DNA of 64,000 nucleotides from Parabacteroides johnsonii DSM 18315 (GCF_025151045.1 NZ_CP102285.1:2294001-2358000); one strand, 5' to 3'; shown: positions 1 to 9,778, counted from the first letter of the stretch. A program made the numbers and translations. The notes: generated by a model not told the origin, from the letters alone.

Positions 1-609
1 TACAGTCCGTTACCAGGCAACGACACCGTGTACAATGCTTCTCTTTTAGGAAGTAAAATTTTAAGTTATGGTTATCACTATACCCAAAATACCTTATACA
101 AAGAATTAGCAGGAGAATCGGTCTTAGCCTGTTGCGATGCACAGAAAGGGGACGGTTCCTGGTCTTACGGAATGTTGCCGGTACAAACCTGGAAAGACAG
201 TTTCCATACAGGATACAATTTAGATTGCATACAGGAATATCAGACTTTAACAGGAGACACGACATTCTCCGCTCATATCGAAAACGGTTTCAAATACTAC
301 ATTCAGCATTTTTTCGAAAATGACGGAACACCTAAATATTATGACAATAAGACATATCCTATTGATATCCATTGTCCGGGCCAACTGCTCGTCACCCTAT
401 CCAAACTCAAAAAATATGCGGAACATAAAGAATTAGCCGACAAAGTAGTAAACTGGACAATCACGAATATGCAAGATTCCGAAGGATACTTTTACTACCA
501 GTTAAAACAATTCTTCAGCTCGCACATACCATATATGCGTTGGAGCAATGCTTTCATGTTTAATGCCTTATCTTATTATTTATTAGAACAATTGCAATAT
601 GAAAAGTAA
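1..609 (+). CDS. Polysaccharide-locus alpha/alpha-toroid protein, 5' end outside window
   Basis: The reading frame is open from base 1, so the N-terminus is missing; the visible part is about 202 residues. It is rich in Trp, Tyr and His, with motifs such as GDGSWSYG, FHTGYNLD and PIDIHCPGQ. This spacing of aromatic and helical segments is that of the six-hairpin (alpha/alpha) toroid proteins (prenyltransferase or glycoside-hydrolase-like) found in Bacteroidales capsule and exopolysaccharide clusters. I know of no proven reaction for this group, so a role in making or modifying the polymer is inferred from neighbours only. It overlaps the next gene by 11 bases, which implies translational coupling. 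A GTG at 28 is not the true start, because the frame continues upstream. Confidence 0.6.
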   Translation, partial: YSPLPGNDTVYNASLLGSKILSYGYHYTQNTLYKELAGESVLACCDAQKGDGSWSYGMLPVQTWKDSFHTGYNLDCIQEYQTLTGDTTFSAHIENGFKYYIQHFFENDGTPKYYDNKTYPIDIHCPGQLLVTLSKLKKYAEHKELADKVVNWTITNMQDSEGYFYYQLKQFFSSHIPYMRWSNAFMFNALSYYLLEQLQYEK

Positions 610-1306
610 ATCAACATTCATAAACGGAATAAAAGTCCACCCCTTTCCCTCAGATTCCAGTTTGCTGGAATATGTGGAGGAACATAAAGGGATATTAGTA
701 GCGATAAATGCGGAGAAGATACTGCATGCGAACGAGCAAATACAAGATATTGTGAACAGGAATATCGGATATTGCGATGGCATAGGAGCAGTTATGGCAG
801 TACGGCAGCACGGAGCCGTGGATGCCGTCAAGATCGCGGGATGCGAACTGTGGTTGAAGATTATAACAGCTCTGTATCAAAAAGAAAAAACCTTCTACTT
901 GATCGGGAGTAAACAGCCCGTAATAGAGAAGACCATCTCCCGGTTGAAAGAAGACTTTCCCGGAATACAGATAGCGGGTTACCGTGACGGATACATACAA
1001 ACAGAGACAGAACAGGAAGAACTGATCGAAGACATCAAGACAAAACAGCCGGATGTCATATTCGTTGCAATGGGATCACCCAAACAAGAGTTATTGATGG
1101 AAAAAATGTATCAGGCACATCCCGCAATTTACCAAGGGTTAGGAGGAAGTTTCGACGTCTATACAGGGAACGTGAAACGAGCACCCGAATGGTGGATAAA
1201 GCACAATCTCGAATTTGCATACCGCCTATTGAAACAACCCTCGCGCATCAAACGACAAATACATTTAATCAAATTCTTGATACTGGTCAAGACTGGAAAA
1301 ATCTAA
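599..1306 (+). CDS. WecB/TagA/CpsF family glycosyltransferase
   Basis: A 235-residue enzyme of the GT26 family, which transfers a sugar (often N-acetylmannosamine or its uronate) from a UDP donor to a lipid-linked acceptor at the inner face of the cytoplasmic membrane. The family signature CDGIGAV is at residues 59-65 with the conserved Asp60, and GSPKQE is at 159-164. The length matches the family. The ATG overlaps the end of the preceding gene by 11 bases. The following gene makes UDP-ManNAc, the donor expected for many GT26 enzymes, so the pair probably supplies and uses the same sugar. The exact linkage cannot be read from sequence. Confidence 0.9.
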   Translation: MKSKSTFINGIKVHPFPSDSSLLEYVEEHKGILVAINAEKILHANEQIQDIVNRNIGYCDGIGAVMAVRQHGAVDAVKIAGCELWLKIITALYQKEKTFYLIGSKQPVIEKTISRLKEDFPGIQIAGYRDGYIQTETEQEELIEDIKTKQPDVIFVAMGSPKQELLMEKMYQAHPAIYQGLGGSFDVYTGNVKRAPEWWIKHNLEFAYRLLKQPSRIKRQIHLIKFLILVKTGKI

Positions 1307-1317
1307 ACAGAAACAAC

Positions 1318-2478
1318 ATGAAGAAAATAATGCTCGTCTTCGGAACCCGTCCTGAAGCAATTAAAATGGCACCATTAGTAAAAGCTTTCCAACAGAAAAA
1401 AAATAAATTTGAAACCATTGTCTGTGTTACTGGGCAACACAGGGAAATGCTGGACCAAGTTCTAAAGCTTTTCAACATCCGCCCCGATTACGATCTCAAC
1501 ATAATGAGGCAAGGACAGGACCTCTACGATATAACAGCCCGAGTTCTGACAGGAATGCGAGACGTTCTGCAGGAAGCGAAGCCAGATATCGTTCTGGTCC
1601 ACGGGGACACCACCACTTCAACAGCCGCAGCACTCGCCGCCTTCTACCGGCAAATACCGGTCGGTCATGTAGAAGCGGGATTACGCACACACAATATTTA
1701 CAGTCCGTGGCCGGAAGAAATGAACAGACAGATCACCGGAAGGATTGCCACCTGGCATTTCTCTCCTACAGTTTTGAGCCGGAATAACTTGATACATGAA
1801 GGTATAAATGAGAACAAGATTCGCATTACCGGTAATACTGTTATCGACGCCCTTTACCATGTTGCCGCTACTATCCGCAAAGATTTCACCCTGCGTAAAC
1901 AACTTGACACCGAACTGATGTCTGCTGGTTATAAAACAACTCCACTTGCTGAACAAAGTTACCGCAAACTGGTTTTAATAACAGGTCATCGCCGGGAAAA
2001 CTTCGGCGATGGATTTATCCAAATATGCCGGGCAATAAAGACTCTGGCAGAGCAGTATGCGGAGGTAGACTTTGTCTACCCTATGCACTTGAACCCAAAT
2101 GTAAGGGAACCCATTCACGAAATATTCGGAAATGCCCATCTCCCTAACCTGTTCTTTATAGAGCCTTTGGAGTATCTTCCCTTCGTCTATCTAATGGAGA
2201 AGTCAACACTTGTCCTAACCGACAGCGGAGGCATACAAGAAGAGGCTCCGGGGTTGGGAAAACCAGTGCTTGTCATGCGTGACACAACGGAACGGCCAGA
2301 AGCACTTGACGCAGGGACAGTAAAATTGGTAGGAACGGATTACTCCCGGATTGTGACTGAAGTATCCCACTTGCTAGATGACAATACTTATTATAACCGT
2401 ATGAGCCAAGCAGTAAACCCTTATGGGGACGGAACTGCCAGCCAACAAATCGTTCAAACAATAGAAAAAGTAATATGA
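1318..2478 (+). CDS. wecB: UDP-N-acetylglucosamine 2-epimerase (non-hydrolysing)
   Basis: Interconverts UDP-GlcNAc and UDP-ManNAc in the cytoplasm. I start it at ATG 1318 (386 residues). The frame is open further upstream, but that extension lies inside the previous gene, and the ATG gives the family N-terminus MKKIMLVFGTRPEAIK. Other family motifs are HGDTTTS, HVEAGLRT, the Glu/Arg-rich PEEMNRQ segment, DSGGIQEEAPGLGKP and RPEALDAG. Length agrees with bacterial WecB/MnaA. Its stop codon overlaps the start of the export gene (ATGA at 2475-2478), so the two are translationally coupled. It probably feeds ManNAc to the upstream glycosyltransferase. Confidence 0.95.
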   Translation: MKKIMLVFGTRPEAIKMAPLVKAFQQKKNKFETIVCVTGQHREMLDQVLKLFNIRPDYDLNIMRQGQDLYDITARVLTGMRDVLQEAKPDIVLVHGDTTTSTAAALAAFYRQIPVGHVEAGLRTHNIYSPWPEEMNRQITGRIATWHFSPTVLSRNNLIHEGINENKIRITGNTVIDALYHVAATIRKDFTLRKQLDTELMSAGYKTTPLAEQSYRKLVLITGHRRENFGDGFIQICRAIKTLAEQYAEVDFVYPMHLNPNVREPIHEIFGNAHLPNLFFIEPLEYLPFVYLMEKSTLVLTDSGGIQEEAPGLGKPVLVMRDTTERPEALDAGTVKLVGTDYSRIVTEVSHLLDDNTYYNRMSQAVNPYGDGTASQQIVQTIEKVI

Positions 2479-4919
2479 AAAATCTTGACAAAAAACAAGC
2501 TGTATTATGCCGTCATAAGCCATCAAGTCGTCAACGGATAAGACAACAGCATCTGACACGATACATCATTGGGTTCCTGTTTATACTGGTATCAATTACC
2601 ATACATGCACAAATTCCACAGGAATTAATCGATAAAGCCCGTGCCGCCGGGATGACAGAGGAACAGATACAAAAAGAAATAGCCAAGCATGGGAAAGAAC
2701 AAAATGGTATCAACCAGATCATTCATCCGACTGCGGAAAACATCGTATCCGACCGTTCCCAACCTACCCAGCAAGCACTTCCTCCACTGACGGAGCAACG
2801 CGACGAACATAAGCCTAAGCAACCTTTGGAAGATATTGTTTTCGGGCGAGAAATCTTTTCTGATAAGAATTTGACATTCGAACCGGATCTGAATATGCCG
2901 ACGCCTAAAAATTATGTCCTATCGGCAGGAGACGAGTTGCTGATCAATGTATGGGGAGATTCGGAGCTGAACTTGAAACTCAGTATTTCTCCCGACGGAA
3001 CGATCTTGATCCCCAATGTCGGTCCCGTATCCCTAAGTGGACTGACTATCGAGGCAGCAGAGAATCGCATCCGGCAGGAATTGGGTAAAATCATGGCAAC
3101 GCTTGACGGCAGTCAGCCTAACACATTCGTTTCTGTTGGACTGGGGCAAATTCGCAGCATTAAAGTCAATATTGTCGGCGAGGCCGTCGCACCCGGAACT
3201 TATACACTCTCATCTCTCGCCACGCTTTTCAATGCCCTTTATGCAGCAGGAGGAGTAAACGATATCGGATCACTGAGAAATATAAAAGTATACCGGAACA
3301 GCAAAGAGATCGCCAACCTCGATGTATACGACTATCTGCTGAACGGTAAATATGACACGAATATACGACTGGAAGACAACGACATGATCATTATCGGCCC
3401 TTACGAACAGCTTGTCACCGCCGGTGGTAAAGTGAAAAGAGACCGTACATACGAACTCCGACGAGGAGAGACGCTTGCCGACCTGCTCGACATGGCAGGC
3501 GGTTTCACAGGAGATGCCTACACCAACAGTATACGGGTGAAACGCAAAGCTGGCGATCGCTACAAGATTGCCACAGTTAACGAGGAACAATTCCAGACAT
3601 TTGTGCTACAAGACGGCGATTCACTGATGGTGGATTCAGTCATCCCCTACTACGATAATCGAATCATCATTTCCGGTGCAGTCTGGCGACCCGGAGAATA
3701 TGAGTTAAGTCCGGACGTACACACCGTCAAACAATTGGTCGAACAGGCTTCGGGACTTAAAGGAGACGAATTTACAGGACGCGCACAGATCACAAGGCTC
3801 AACCCTGACTTCACCAGTTCGGTAATCGCCATCAATATTGTAGACATTTTGAACGGGAAGGCTCCTGACATCGAACTACAGAAGGAAGACCAACTATATA
3901 TCCCTTCTTTGTTTGGCCTCCGTGAACCTTATACTATCAAAGTGAGTGGAGCAGTTAACGCTCCCGATACCGTATTGCCCTTCCGTAAGAATCTGACAGT
4001 AGAGGATGTTATTGTCCTCGCCGGTGGCCTACGCGAAGCAGCCTCGACTATCAACGTGGAAGTGGCACGACGGCTCAAAGATCCGTCCGCCACCCGGAGC
4101 AGTAACCAGACAGCCGAGACATTTAACTTCACCCTCGACGAAGGACTGGCTGTAACCTCCGGCGATACACTTTTCACCCTCGAACCATTCGACGAAGTAT
4201 TCGTCCGTTTCTCACCCGGTTACCAGGAACAGCAAGTAGTGAAGGTCGGAGGCGAGATCACTTTTGCCGGCAACTATGCTTTAAAGAAAAAGAATACGCG
4301 CCTAAGCGAACTGATCAAGCAATCGGGCGGAATCACTCCAGACGCCTATGTGCGGGGAGCCAGCTTGAAACGCAAACTGACAACGGACGAGTTGCGCCAG
4401 ATCGAAACTCTCCTGCAATTGAGTAATAACAGTAAGCAGAGTCGTGACTCGATCTCCATTTCGCTTGCCAACCTGAAGGAGTACCCCGTAGGCATCGACC
4501 TGCAAAAAGCGCTCGCCCACCCGGGAAGCGCCGACGACCTGGTATTGCGCGATGGAGACGTGCTCTACATTCCCCAACAGCAAAGCACAGTGAAAGTGAG
4601 CGGCTCCGTCACCTACCCTAACAGCGTGACCTATACGAAAGGAATGGACATCCGGGACTGCCTCTCACAGGCTGGTGGCTACAACGACATTGCCCGCAAG
4701 TATCCTATCGTCATCTACATGAACGGAAAAGTGGCGACCACGCAACGTAAAATGATTTTCTTCAAACGTTACCCCAAGGTCGAACCTGGCTGCGAAATCG
4801 TAGTCCCCGCCAAGACGCAACGCGACCGCCGGGCAAGTCTGGCTGAAATCATGAGCGTCGGCAGTTCTGTCACATCAATGGCTGCAATGATAACATCAAT
4901 GGTTAATCTTTTAAAGTAA
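2475..4919 (+). CDS. SLBB-domain polysaccharide export protein (Wza-like)
   Basis: An 814-residue outer-membrane/periplasmic polysaccharide exporter, about twice the length of E. coli Wza. A hydrophobic signal segment is at about residues 29-45, preceded by an unusually long basic N-region. A short helical segment with many Gln and Glu follows. The Poly_export domain begins near residue 140 (YVLSAGDELLINVWGD). After it come roughly five or six SLBB beta-grasp repeats, recognisable by recurring phrases such as VGEAVAPGTY, SGAVWRPGEYEL, SGAVNAPDT, VGGEITFAGNY and SGSVTYPNSV. A hydrophobic stretch (MSVGSSVTSMAAMITSMVNL) closes the protein and could be a membrane anchor. The ATGA overlap with wecB supports the start. 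The Wzz-like gene follows after 4 bases, the usual export pairing. Confidence 0.92.
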   Translation: MKNLDKKQAVLCRHKPSSRQRIRQQHLTRYIIGFLFILVSITIHAQIPQELIDKARAAGMTEEQIQKEIAKHGKEQNGINQIIHPTAENIVSDRSQPTQQALPPLTEQRDEHKPKQPLEDIVFGREIFSDKNLTFEPDLNMPTPKNYVLSAGDELLINVWGDSELNLKLSISPDGTILIPNVGPVSLSGLTIEAAENRIRQELGKIMATLDGSQPNTFVSVGLGQIRSIKVNIVGEAVAPGTYTLSSLATLFNALYAAGGVNDIGSLRNIKVYRNSKEIANLDVYDYLLNGKYDTNIRLEDNDMIIIGPYEQLVTAGGKVKRDRTYELRRGETLADLLDMAGGFTGDAYTNSIRVKRKAGDRYKIATVNEEQFQTFVLQDGDSLMVDSVIPYYDNRIIISGAVWRPGEYELSPDVHTVKQLVEQASGLKGDEFTGRAQITRLNPDFTSSVIAINIVDILNGKAPDIELQKEDQLYIPSLFGLREPYTIKVSGAVNAPDTVLPFRKNLTVEDVIVLAGGLREAASTINVEVARRLKDPSATRSSNQTAETFNFTLDEGLAVTSGDTLFTLEPFDEVFVRFSPGYQEQQVVKVGGEITFAGNYALKKKNTRLSELIKQSGGITPDAYVRGASLKRKLTTDELRQIETLLQLSNNSKQSRDSISISLANLKEYPVGIDLQKALAHPGSADDLVLRDGDVLYIPQQQSTVKVSGSVTYPNSVTYTKGMDIRDCLSQAGGYNDIARKYPIVIYMNGKVATTQRKMIFFKRYPKVEPGCEIVVPAKTQRDRRASLAEIMSVGSSVTSMAAMITSMVNLLK

Positions 4920-4923
4920 ACAA

Positions 4924-6018
4924 ATGGATAAGAACAATCATACTCCGTCATCTACACTATCGGAAATCGACTTGGTCGCCCTCACCGGCTACCTGTGGAA
5001 AAAACGACGTTTCTTCATAAAATGCTGCGGATTTGCAACAATGGTGGGACTCATCATTGCTTTCAGCATACCCAAAGAGTTCACTACAACGGTGAAACTG
5101 GCTCCCGAACTCCTCGATGCCACAAGCAAGATGAGCAATCTCAGTGGACTCGCGGCAATGGCAGGAATCAACCTCAACTCAGCCTCCGGCCAGGATGCTT
5201 TGTCACCCAACCTCTATCCCGATATTGTGCACAGTACACCTTTTCTGTTGGAACTTTTCCCCGAAAAGGTAACCGACAAAGAGAATAAGTACACGATCAC
5301 CCTATATGATTACTTAGACAGCCATCAGCGCTCCACTTGGTGGAGCCTCCTTATAAAAGCTCCTCTAAAAGGAATAGCCGCCCTCCGTTCATTCTTCTTC
5401 GATAACGAAGAAAACGATGGGCACCTAAACCCCTTTCGGCTCACCCGCAAGCAAGAAGATGTACTGAAAAACCTACGCCAGCGCATCACTGTCTTTGTCG
5501 ATAAAAAGACACAAGTCGTTACTCTCGGTGTCGACATGCAAGACCCGCTGATCTCAGCCGACGTGGCGCACAGTATCGTGATAAAGCTACAGACCTACAT
5601 CACACATTACCGAACACAGAAAGCAAAGAAAGATCTGGAATTTACAGAAAAAGTGCTAAAGGAATCACGCAGTGCCTATTACAAAGCACAGCAGGCCTAT
5701 GCAGCTTTCGAAGACGGCAACAAAAACATTATCTCCGCCAGTTACCGTACCGAGCAAGAACGGTTACGCAACGAGATGACCCTCACGTTCAATGTATATA
5801 ACACGTTAGCGCAAAAGCTCGAACAAGATAAACTCCGGGTACAGGAACAGACACCAGTCTACACCATTATCGAACCGGCAACTGTCCCTCTCAAAGCTTC
5901 TTCTCCCAAGAAACTGCTGATTCTGGTAGCATTCATCTTCCTCGCCTTCATCGGAGGATGCGGGTATCTGATCATCCAGAAATATGAGATCACCTCATCA
6001 CCGGGATCTGAAGCGTAA
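4924..6018 (+). CDS. Wzz/GumC-type chain-length determinant (polysaccharide co-polymerase)
   Basis: A 364-residue inner-membrane protein that sets polymer length and links the polymerase to the outer-membrane exporter. The Wzz domain begins at about residue 16 (EIDLVALTGYLWKKRRF). TM1 is at about 32-52 and TM2 at about 332-354. Between them lies a periplasmic part with a predicted coiled-coil helix at about 220-300 (rich in Lys, Glu, Ala and Gln). The Pro-rich PATVPLKASSPKK segment before TM2 is typical. There is no tyrosine-kinase domain, so phosphoregulation would need a separate kinase. It is the last gene of the locus; fkp converges on it 61 bases away. Confidence 0.93.
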   Translation: MDKNNHTPSSTLSEIDLVALTGYLWKKRRFFIKCCGFATMVGLIIAFSIPKEFTTTVKLAPELLDATSKMSNLSGLAAMAGINLNSASGQDALSPNLYPDIVHSTPFLLELFPEKVTDKENKYTITLYDYLDSHQRSTWWSLLIKAPLKGIAALRSFFFDNEENDGHLNPFRLTRKQEDVLKNLRQRITVFVDKKTQVVTLGVDMQDPLISADVAHSIVIKLQTYITHYRTQKAKKDLEFTEKVLKESRSAYYKAQQAYAAFEDGNKNIISASYRTEQERLRNEMTLTFNVYNTLAQKLEQDKLRVQEQTPVYTIIEPATVPLKASSPKKLLILVAFIFLAFIGGCGYLIIQKYEITSSPGSEA

Positions 6019-6079
6019 TCCAAGAATCGTTATCCCGAATCGAGATCCGTCCGCACACATGGCAGCACCTCACAACGGC

Positions 6080-8926
6080 TTACGACCTGCTCACCTGCAA
6101 CCCCTTATCCGACAAGCTCATTTCGACAAAACGGGCATTGTCATTCTGCGGATCTGTCGTAAGAAGGCGGCGGATCTGCAAAGAGACTTCCGGATCTTTG
6201 GCCACGATATAAAGGTAGCCACCTCCGCCAGCACCGGGAAGTTTATAACCTAAAGCGTAATCTTTGATACGAGAGATGAGCCGTTCTACAGCAGGTGGAT
6301 TTGTCCCCGCATCAAGCGCCTTGTTCTGTTCCCAACTTTTGCCGACCAATCGGCCATAGGAAGCGAAATCACCCCGAAGGATAGCCTCGTACATATCCAA
6401 TGCATGCACTTTCATTTCTGAAAGCAGACGAAGATGGGGACCACTGTTTAAGAACATTCCACGTACAATCTCAGCCAAGATATCCTTTGCAGTACGGGTA
6501 ATTCCCGTATAATAAAGCAGATGACAAGTGCGATATTCCGGTTCGGTAAAAAGATATTCCGGCAACCAGCGTACCGACGGATTCTGATGGAACCCCTCGC
6601 CCGTCTGCAACAGTTTCAACCCATGCAACACGCCTCCGTACTGATCTTGCCAGCCCCCTCCGGTCGTGAGCAACTGCTCAAGGATCAGCGTCCGGTTACC
6701 AATCTCGTTCTTATCCCACGCCAATCCACAAAAATCCGACAATGCACCCAATACCGTAGCAGCAAGAATCGAACTGGTTCCCAGACCGGAACCGGCCGGG
6801 ATTGCAGCCAGCAACGTCACTTCCAACCCGCATCCAAATGCTTTCAACTGCTCTTCTAACGAAACATAACGGCCTGCTGAAAATTCGGGTATAAACCCGG
6901 CCAAAGCCAGTGCCGCTTTCGGGATAGAGAAAGGAGATCCTACCTTGTTAAAATCACGCAGTTCATCCCAAGTCGAGATGCTCTCCATCGCCCCGATATC
7001 TATAGAACGAAGGATGATACGAAACTCACGAGCCGGCTTCACATAAACCTGCAAAGGAGGTTGGCCGTTCAACTCGATCGCCACATTCACGACATTGCCA
7101 CCGGTATACATACAGAAAGGCGGCGTATCCGTCCATCCTCCTGCCAAGTCAATACGTACAGGACTGCGCCCCCAGACAATCTGATCGCGATAGACATTAA
7201 GACGAGGCATCTGTTTTGCATCAGCAATCGTAGCGATCAGACCTTCACGCAATAGCGAGAATGCCTGCTGCTGTTCCACCCTACCTCGGTCATCTCCCGA
7301 AAGTTGCAAGATACGGGCACGAAACATATGGTCATGCACACGCTTCATTAGCGGAGCATCCGCCGGCAAGCCCTCAGGCAACGCAATTCCTTTGGAAACA
7401 AACTCAGAGGCGGCATCTGCCAAATCCAGTTGATAGAAAATACTTTTATCATGATTAGCCGCAAGCATTGGCCAGTTTTTCTTCCTGAACGCTTCTCGCT
7501 GAGCAAACAGACGGCGGAGATTCGCACAGTCGGAGAGCCTATTTGCAGACATCTTTTCAGCCGCTTCCCATACCTTGCGCCCTTCCTCCAAATGAGGTTC
7601 AGAAACCATCCAGCGTAGCACAACACCCAGCTCGTCTATACTCCGGCAGACAGGGAACAAGGCCGCATTCTGTATGTCGACACACTCCGGCAGGCAAACA
7701 CCCCGCTCCGCAGACCACTTCACGACAGAGCGCCCCATGAAGAACGTTGACTCATCCATTGTATTCCCCTTGAAAGTATCATTGAAACCGTATGGACGTG
7801 CCACCCAGCCTTCATCACCGACAGGCACGACATCAATGCACACACCGGAAGGGACATGCAACTCCCAATCGTTCACCGGAACTCCCGTAATCACATGCCG
7901 ATCGGCAAGCATCCATCGTTTCCCGACAAAACTGTTTTCAATCCACAATTCAGAATTGCCGGAGGTCAGCAGACAAGAAACTTCGGCGTTCTGAACAAAC
8001 ATGGCAGGATGTGGTTTGACCTTGCGCTGCATGATCGCCCGCTGGTCGCGCACAAGATTCTGCACCGACAGCGTAGAAGAAATCAGTTCCCGGCTTGTAC
8101 CATAATGATAAAACTCGCCGCCCGGCAAAGGCAAGATAGCGACAGTCAATGCATTCAACTCTTCGTCAATTATACGCGGATGAGTCCCAAGAGCAAGACC
8201 GAACTCAGAATACAGGTCGTATTCCTTCATCTGTTTCCCGTCCGGATCATAGGAATGTTTCATCAGCAGTTCCACCGCCCGGTCACTGAGCAGCCAGACG
8301 CCTATATCCATCAAAAAAAGATGCGTACCCGCCAGCCGTCCCAACTCATCGAGAGTAGGCTTTTGAAGCATGAAATCAAGTTGGTCAGGAGATTTACGGT
8401 CCGACACGAAAACCCCGTGGCGAGTGGCCAGTGCTGGATCCACCCACAAACCATAACAGACAACATCTGCTTCAGGAATCTCCTGCAACGGTTCGCTGTT
8501 ACGCAGGTAAACATCGCCACTGGCAATCAGCGTATGCAGCGAATCCGGTGCTTTGCGCATGATTTCCTCGTACAACGGGAGTTGAAGTGAAAGAAGGTTT
8601 TGAGATAATTTCTGTCCCCTCGCCCACCTGAACACCGGGATCGGTGTCAATATCTTGCCCGAAGGTGCATATCCAGGCAAGCGCCGACTCTGCCCTCCGG
8701 CATGCAGCAAAATCCGCTTTTCACGCGCCAGCCACTCTCCAGGCAGCAACGTTCCGGCAGTATTATCATCCCGGCGGCAAGCCTCAAGCAACCAAGTCGT
8801 TCCTCCGCCCGATCCCAGACGGGCACCTACAGGATCAGACGTACAAAACCAATCTGCCGGATCGGCATTGGCTATCTCGTGAAAACTGCCAACCAGGTTA
8901 GGCGGCAGCGACAATAATTTCTTCAT
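6080..8926 (-). CDS. fkp: Bifunctional fucokinase / fucose-1-phosphate guanylyltransferase
   Basis: A 948-residue cytoplasmic enzyme that phosphorylates L-fucose and then makes GDP-L-fucose, the salvage route gut Bacteroidales use to put host fucose on capsules and glycoproteins. The N-terminal half carries the guanylyltransferase domain (LLHAGGQSRRLPGYAPSGK near residue 74 is the nucleotidyltransferase Gly/Arg loop). A beta-helix-like linker follows. The C-terminal half is a GHMP kinase, with the ATP loop IPAGSGLGTSS and the late GAGGGGYLYIV motif. Length and domain order match characterised Fkp. It stands alone, converging on the polysaccharide locus, with its own -7 box just upstream. The neighbourhood suggests the fucose goes into surface polysaccharide. 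Confidence 0.96.
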   Translation of the reverse strand: MKKLLSLPPNLVGSFHEIANADPADWFCTSDPVGARLGSGGGTTWLLEACRRDDNTAGTLLPGEWLAREKRILLHAGGQSRRLPGYAPSGKILTPIPVFRWARGQKLSQNLLSLQLPLYEEIMRKAPDSLHTLIASGDVYLRNSEPLQEIPEADVVCYGLWVDPALATRHGVFVSDRKSPDQLDFMLQKPTLDELGRLAGTHLFLMDIGVWLLSDRAVELLMKHSYDPDGKQMKEYDLYSEFGLALGTHPRIIDEELNALTVAILPLPGGEFYHYGTSRELISSTLSVQNLVRDQRAIMQRKVKPHPAMFVQNAEVSCLLTSGNSELWIENSFVGKRWMLADRHVITGVPVNDWELHVPSGVCIDVVPVGDEGWVARPYGFNDTFKGNTMDESTFFMGRSVVKWSAERGVCLPECVDIQNAALFPVCRSIDELGVVLRWMVSEPHLEEGRKVWEAAEKMSANRLSDCANLRRLFAQREAFRKKNWPMLAANHDKSIFYQLDLADAASEFVSKGIALPEGLPADAPLMKRVHDHMFRARILQLSGDDRGRVEQQQAFSLLREGLIATIADAKQMPRLNVYRDQIVWGRSPVRIDLAGGWTDTPPFCMYTGGNVVNVAIELNGQPPLQVYVKPAREFRIILRSIDIGAMESISTWDELRDFNKVGSPFSIPKAALALAGFIPEFSAGRYVSLEEQLKAFGCGLEVTLLAAIPAGSGLGTSSILAATVLGALSDFCGLAWDKNEIGNRTLILEQLLTTGGGWQDQYGGVLHGLKLLQTGEGFHQNPSVRWLPEYLFTEPEYRTCHLLYYTGITRTAKDILAEIVRGMFLNSGPHLRLLSEMKVHALDMYEAILRGDFASYGRLVGKSWEQNKALDAGTNPPAVERLISRIKDYALGYKLPGAGGGGYLYIVAKDPEVSLQIRRLLTTDPQNDNARFVEMSLSDKGLQVSRS

Positions 8927-8945
8927 ATCCCACTATTCTTTCCGA

Positions 8946-8953
8946 CAAATGTA
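8946..8953 (-). promoter_or_regulatory. -7 box of fkp promoter
   Basis: Read on the minus strand this is TACATTTG, a perfect match to the Bacteroidota -7 consensus TAnnTTTG, 20 bases before the fkp ATG. No convincing -33 TTTG was located. Confidence 0.6.
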
Positions 8954-9154
8954 CTCCTTTCCCCTTTTACTGCGTAAAATTTAATTTAATTTTTACTTTC
9001 AGAGGCTATTTCGTTTAAATTATTATATCCACCTTTGTAAAGGGAATGCACTCTTATAATCATACGACAATAAAAAAAGTTGGTAAATACTAATCCCACC
9101 CTTTCATTTCTATTTCTGAAGTATCTTTAGTTATTCATTTAATATTCAGATGGT

Positions 9155-9778
9155 ATGATATACGGTTATGTAAGAGTCAGTACAGATAAACAGAGTACTG
9201 AGAATCAACGCTTCGAGATTGAGAACTATTCAAAAGCGAAAGGTTTCCGTATCGAACGTTGGGTAGACGAAACAATCAGTGGAACAACAAGTGTATCGGA
9301 TCGCCAACTAGGCAGACTATTAAAGCAAATTCGTAAAGGTGACACACTTGTAACAACAGAACTATCAAGGCTTGGACGTAATTTGATGCAAGTCATGAGT
9401 TTCCTTCACCAGTGCATGGAACGGGATATCATCGTCCTTACAGTCAAAGAACGCTATGAATTAGGGAATAATATCAATAGTAAAATCCTGGCTTTCGCTT
9501 TTAGCCTGAGCGCAGAAATCGAACGCAATCTGATTTCACAACGTACCCGCGAAGCACTTGCGCGTAAAAAAGCAGAAGGCACGAAACTCGGTCGTCCGAA
9601 AGGCAAAAAGACCATGCAGGTCAGACTGTCCGGAAAAGAAAATGTCATCAGGAAAATGATCAATGAGAAATGCTCGATGAACGAAATCGCCGAAAAGTTC
9701 GGAGTAAATCGCCAAACTCTACGTGATTTCCTGAGGAACACATTCCCGGACTGGAGGAAATATAGATATATTAAGTAA
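9155..9778 (+). CDS. Serine recombinase / DNA invertase (Mpi-like)
   Basis: A 207-residue small serine recombinase. The catalytic Ser is residue 9 in YVRVSTDKQ. The resolvase signature ELSRLGRN, the long E-helix (KILAFAFSLSAEIERNLISQRT) and a C-terminal helix-turn-helix (MNEIAEKFGVNRQTLRDFL) are all present, so it appears intact. In Bacteroides fragilis a relative, Mpi, inverts the promoters of capsule loci. Here the gene lies beside fkp and about 3 kb from the end of a polysaccharide locus, so control of surface-polysaccharide phase variation is a fair inference. I saw no convincing inverted-repeat pair bracketing a promoter inside the window. It could also be a local invertase or a resolvase relic. 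Confidence 0.9.
   Translation: MIYGYVRVSTDKQSTENQRFEIENYSKAKGFRIERWVDETISGTTSVSDRQLGRLLKQIRKGDTLVTTELSRLGRNLMQVMSFLHQCMERDIIVLTVKERYELGNNINSKILAFAFSLSAEIERNLISQRTREALARKKAEGTKLGRPKGKKTMQVRLSGKENVIRKMINEKCSMNEIAEKFGVNRQTLRDFLRNTFPDWRKYRYIK

Noticed and set aside
1189-1317. Longer N-terminus of the UDP-GlcNAc epimerase
   Set aside because: The extension lies inside the preceding gene and does not belong to the family, whose N-terminus starts at ATG 1318.
8927-9154. Invertible promoter next to the serine recombinase
   Set aside because: No inverted-repeat pair flanking the -7 box was found on inspection of this gap.
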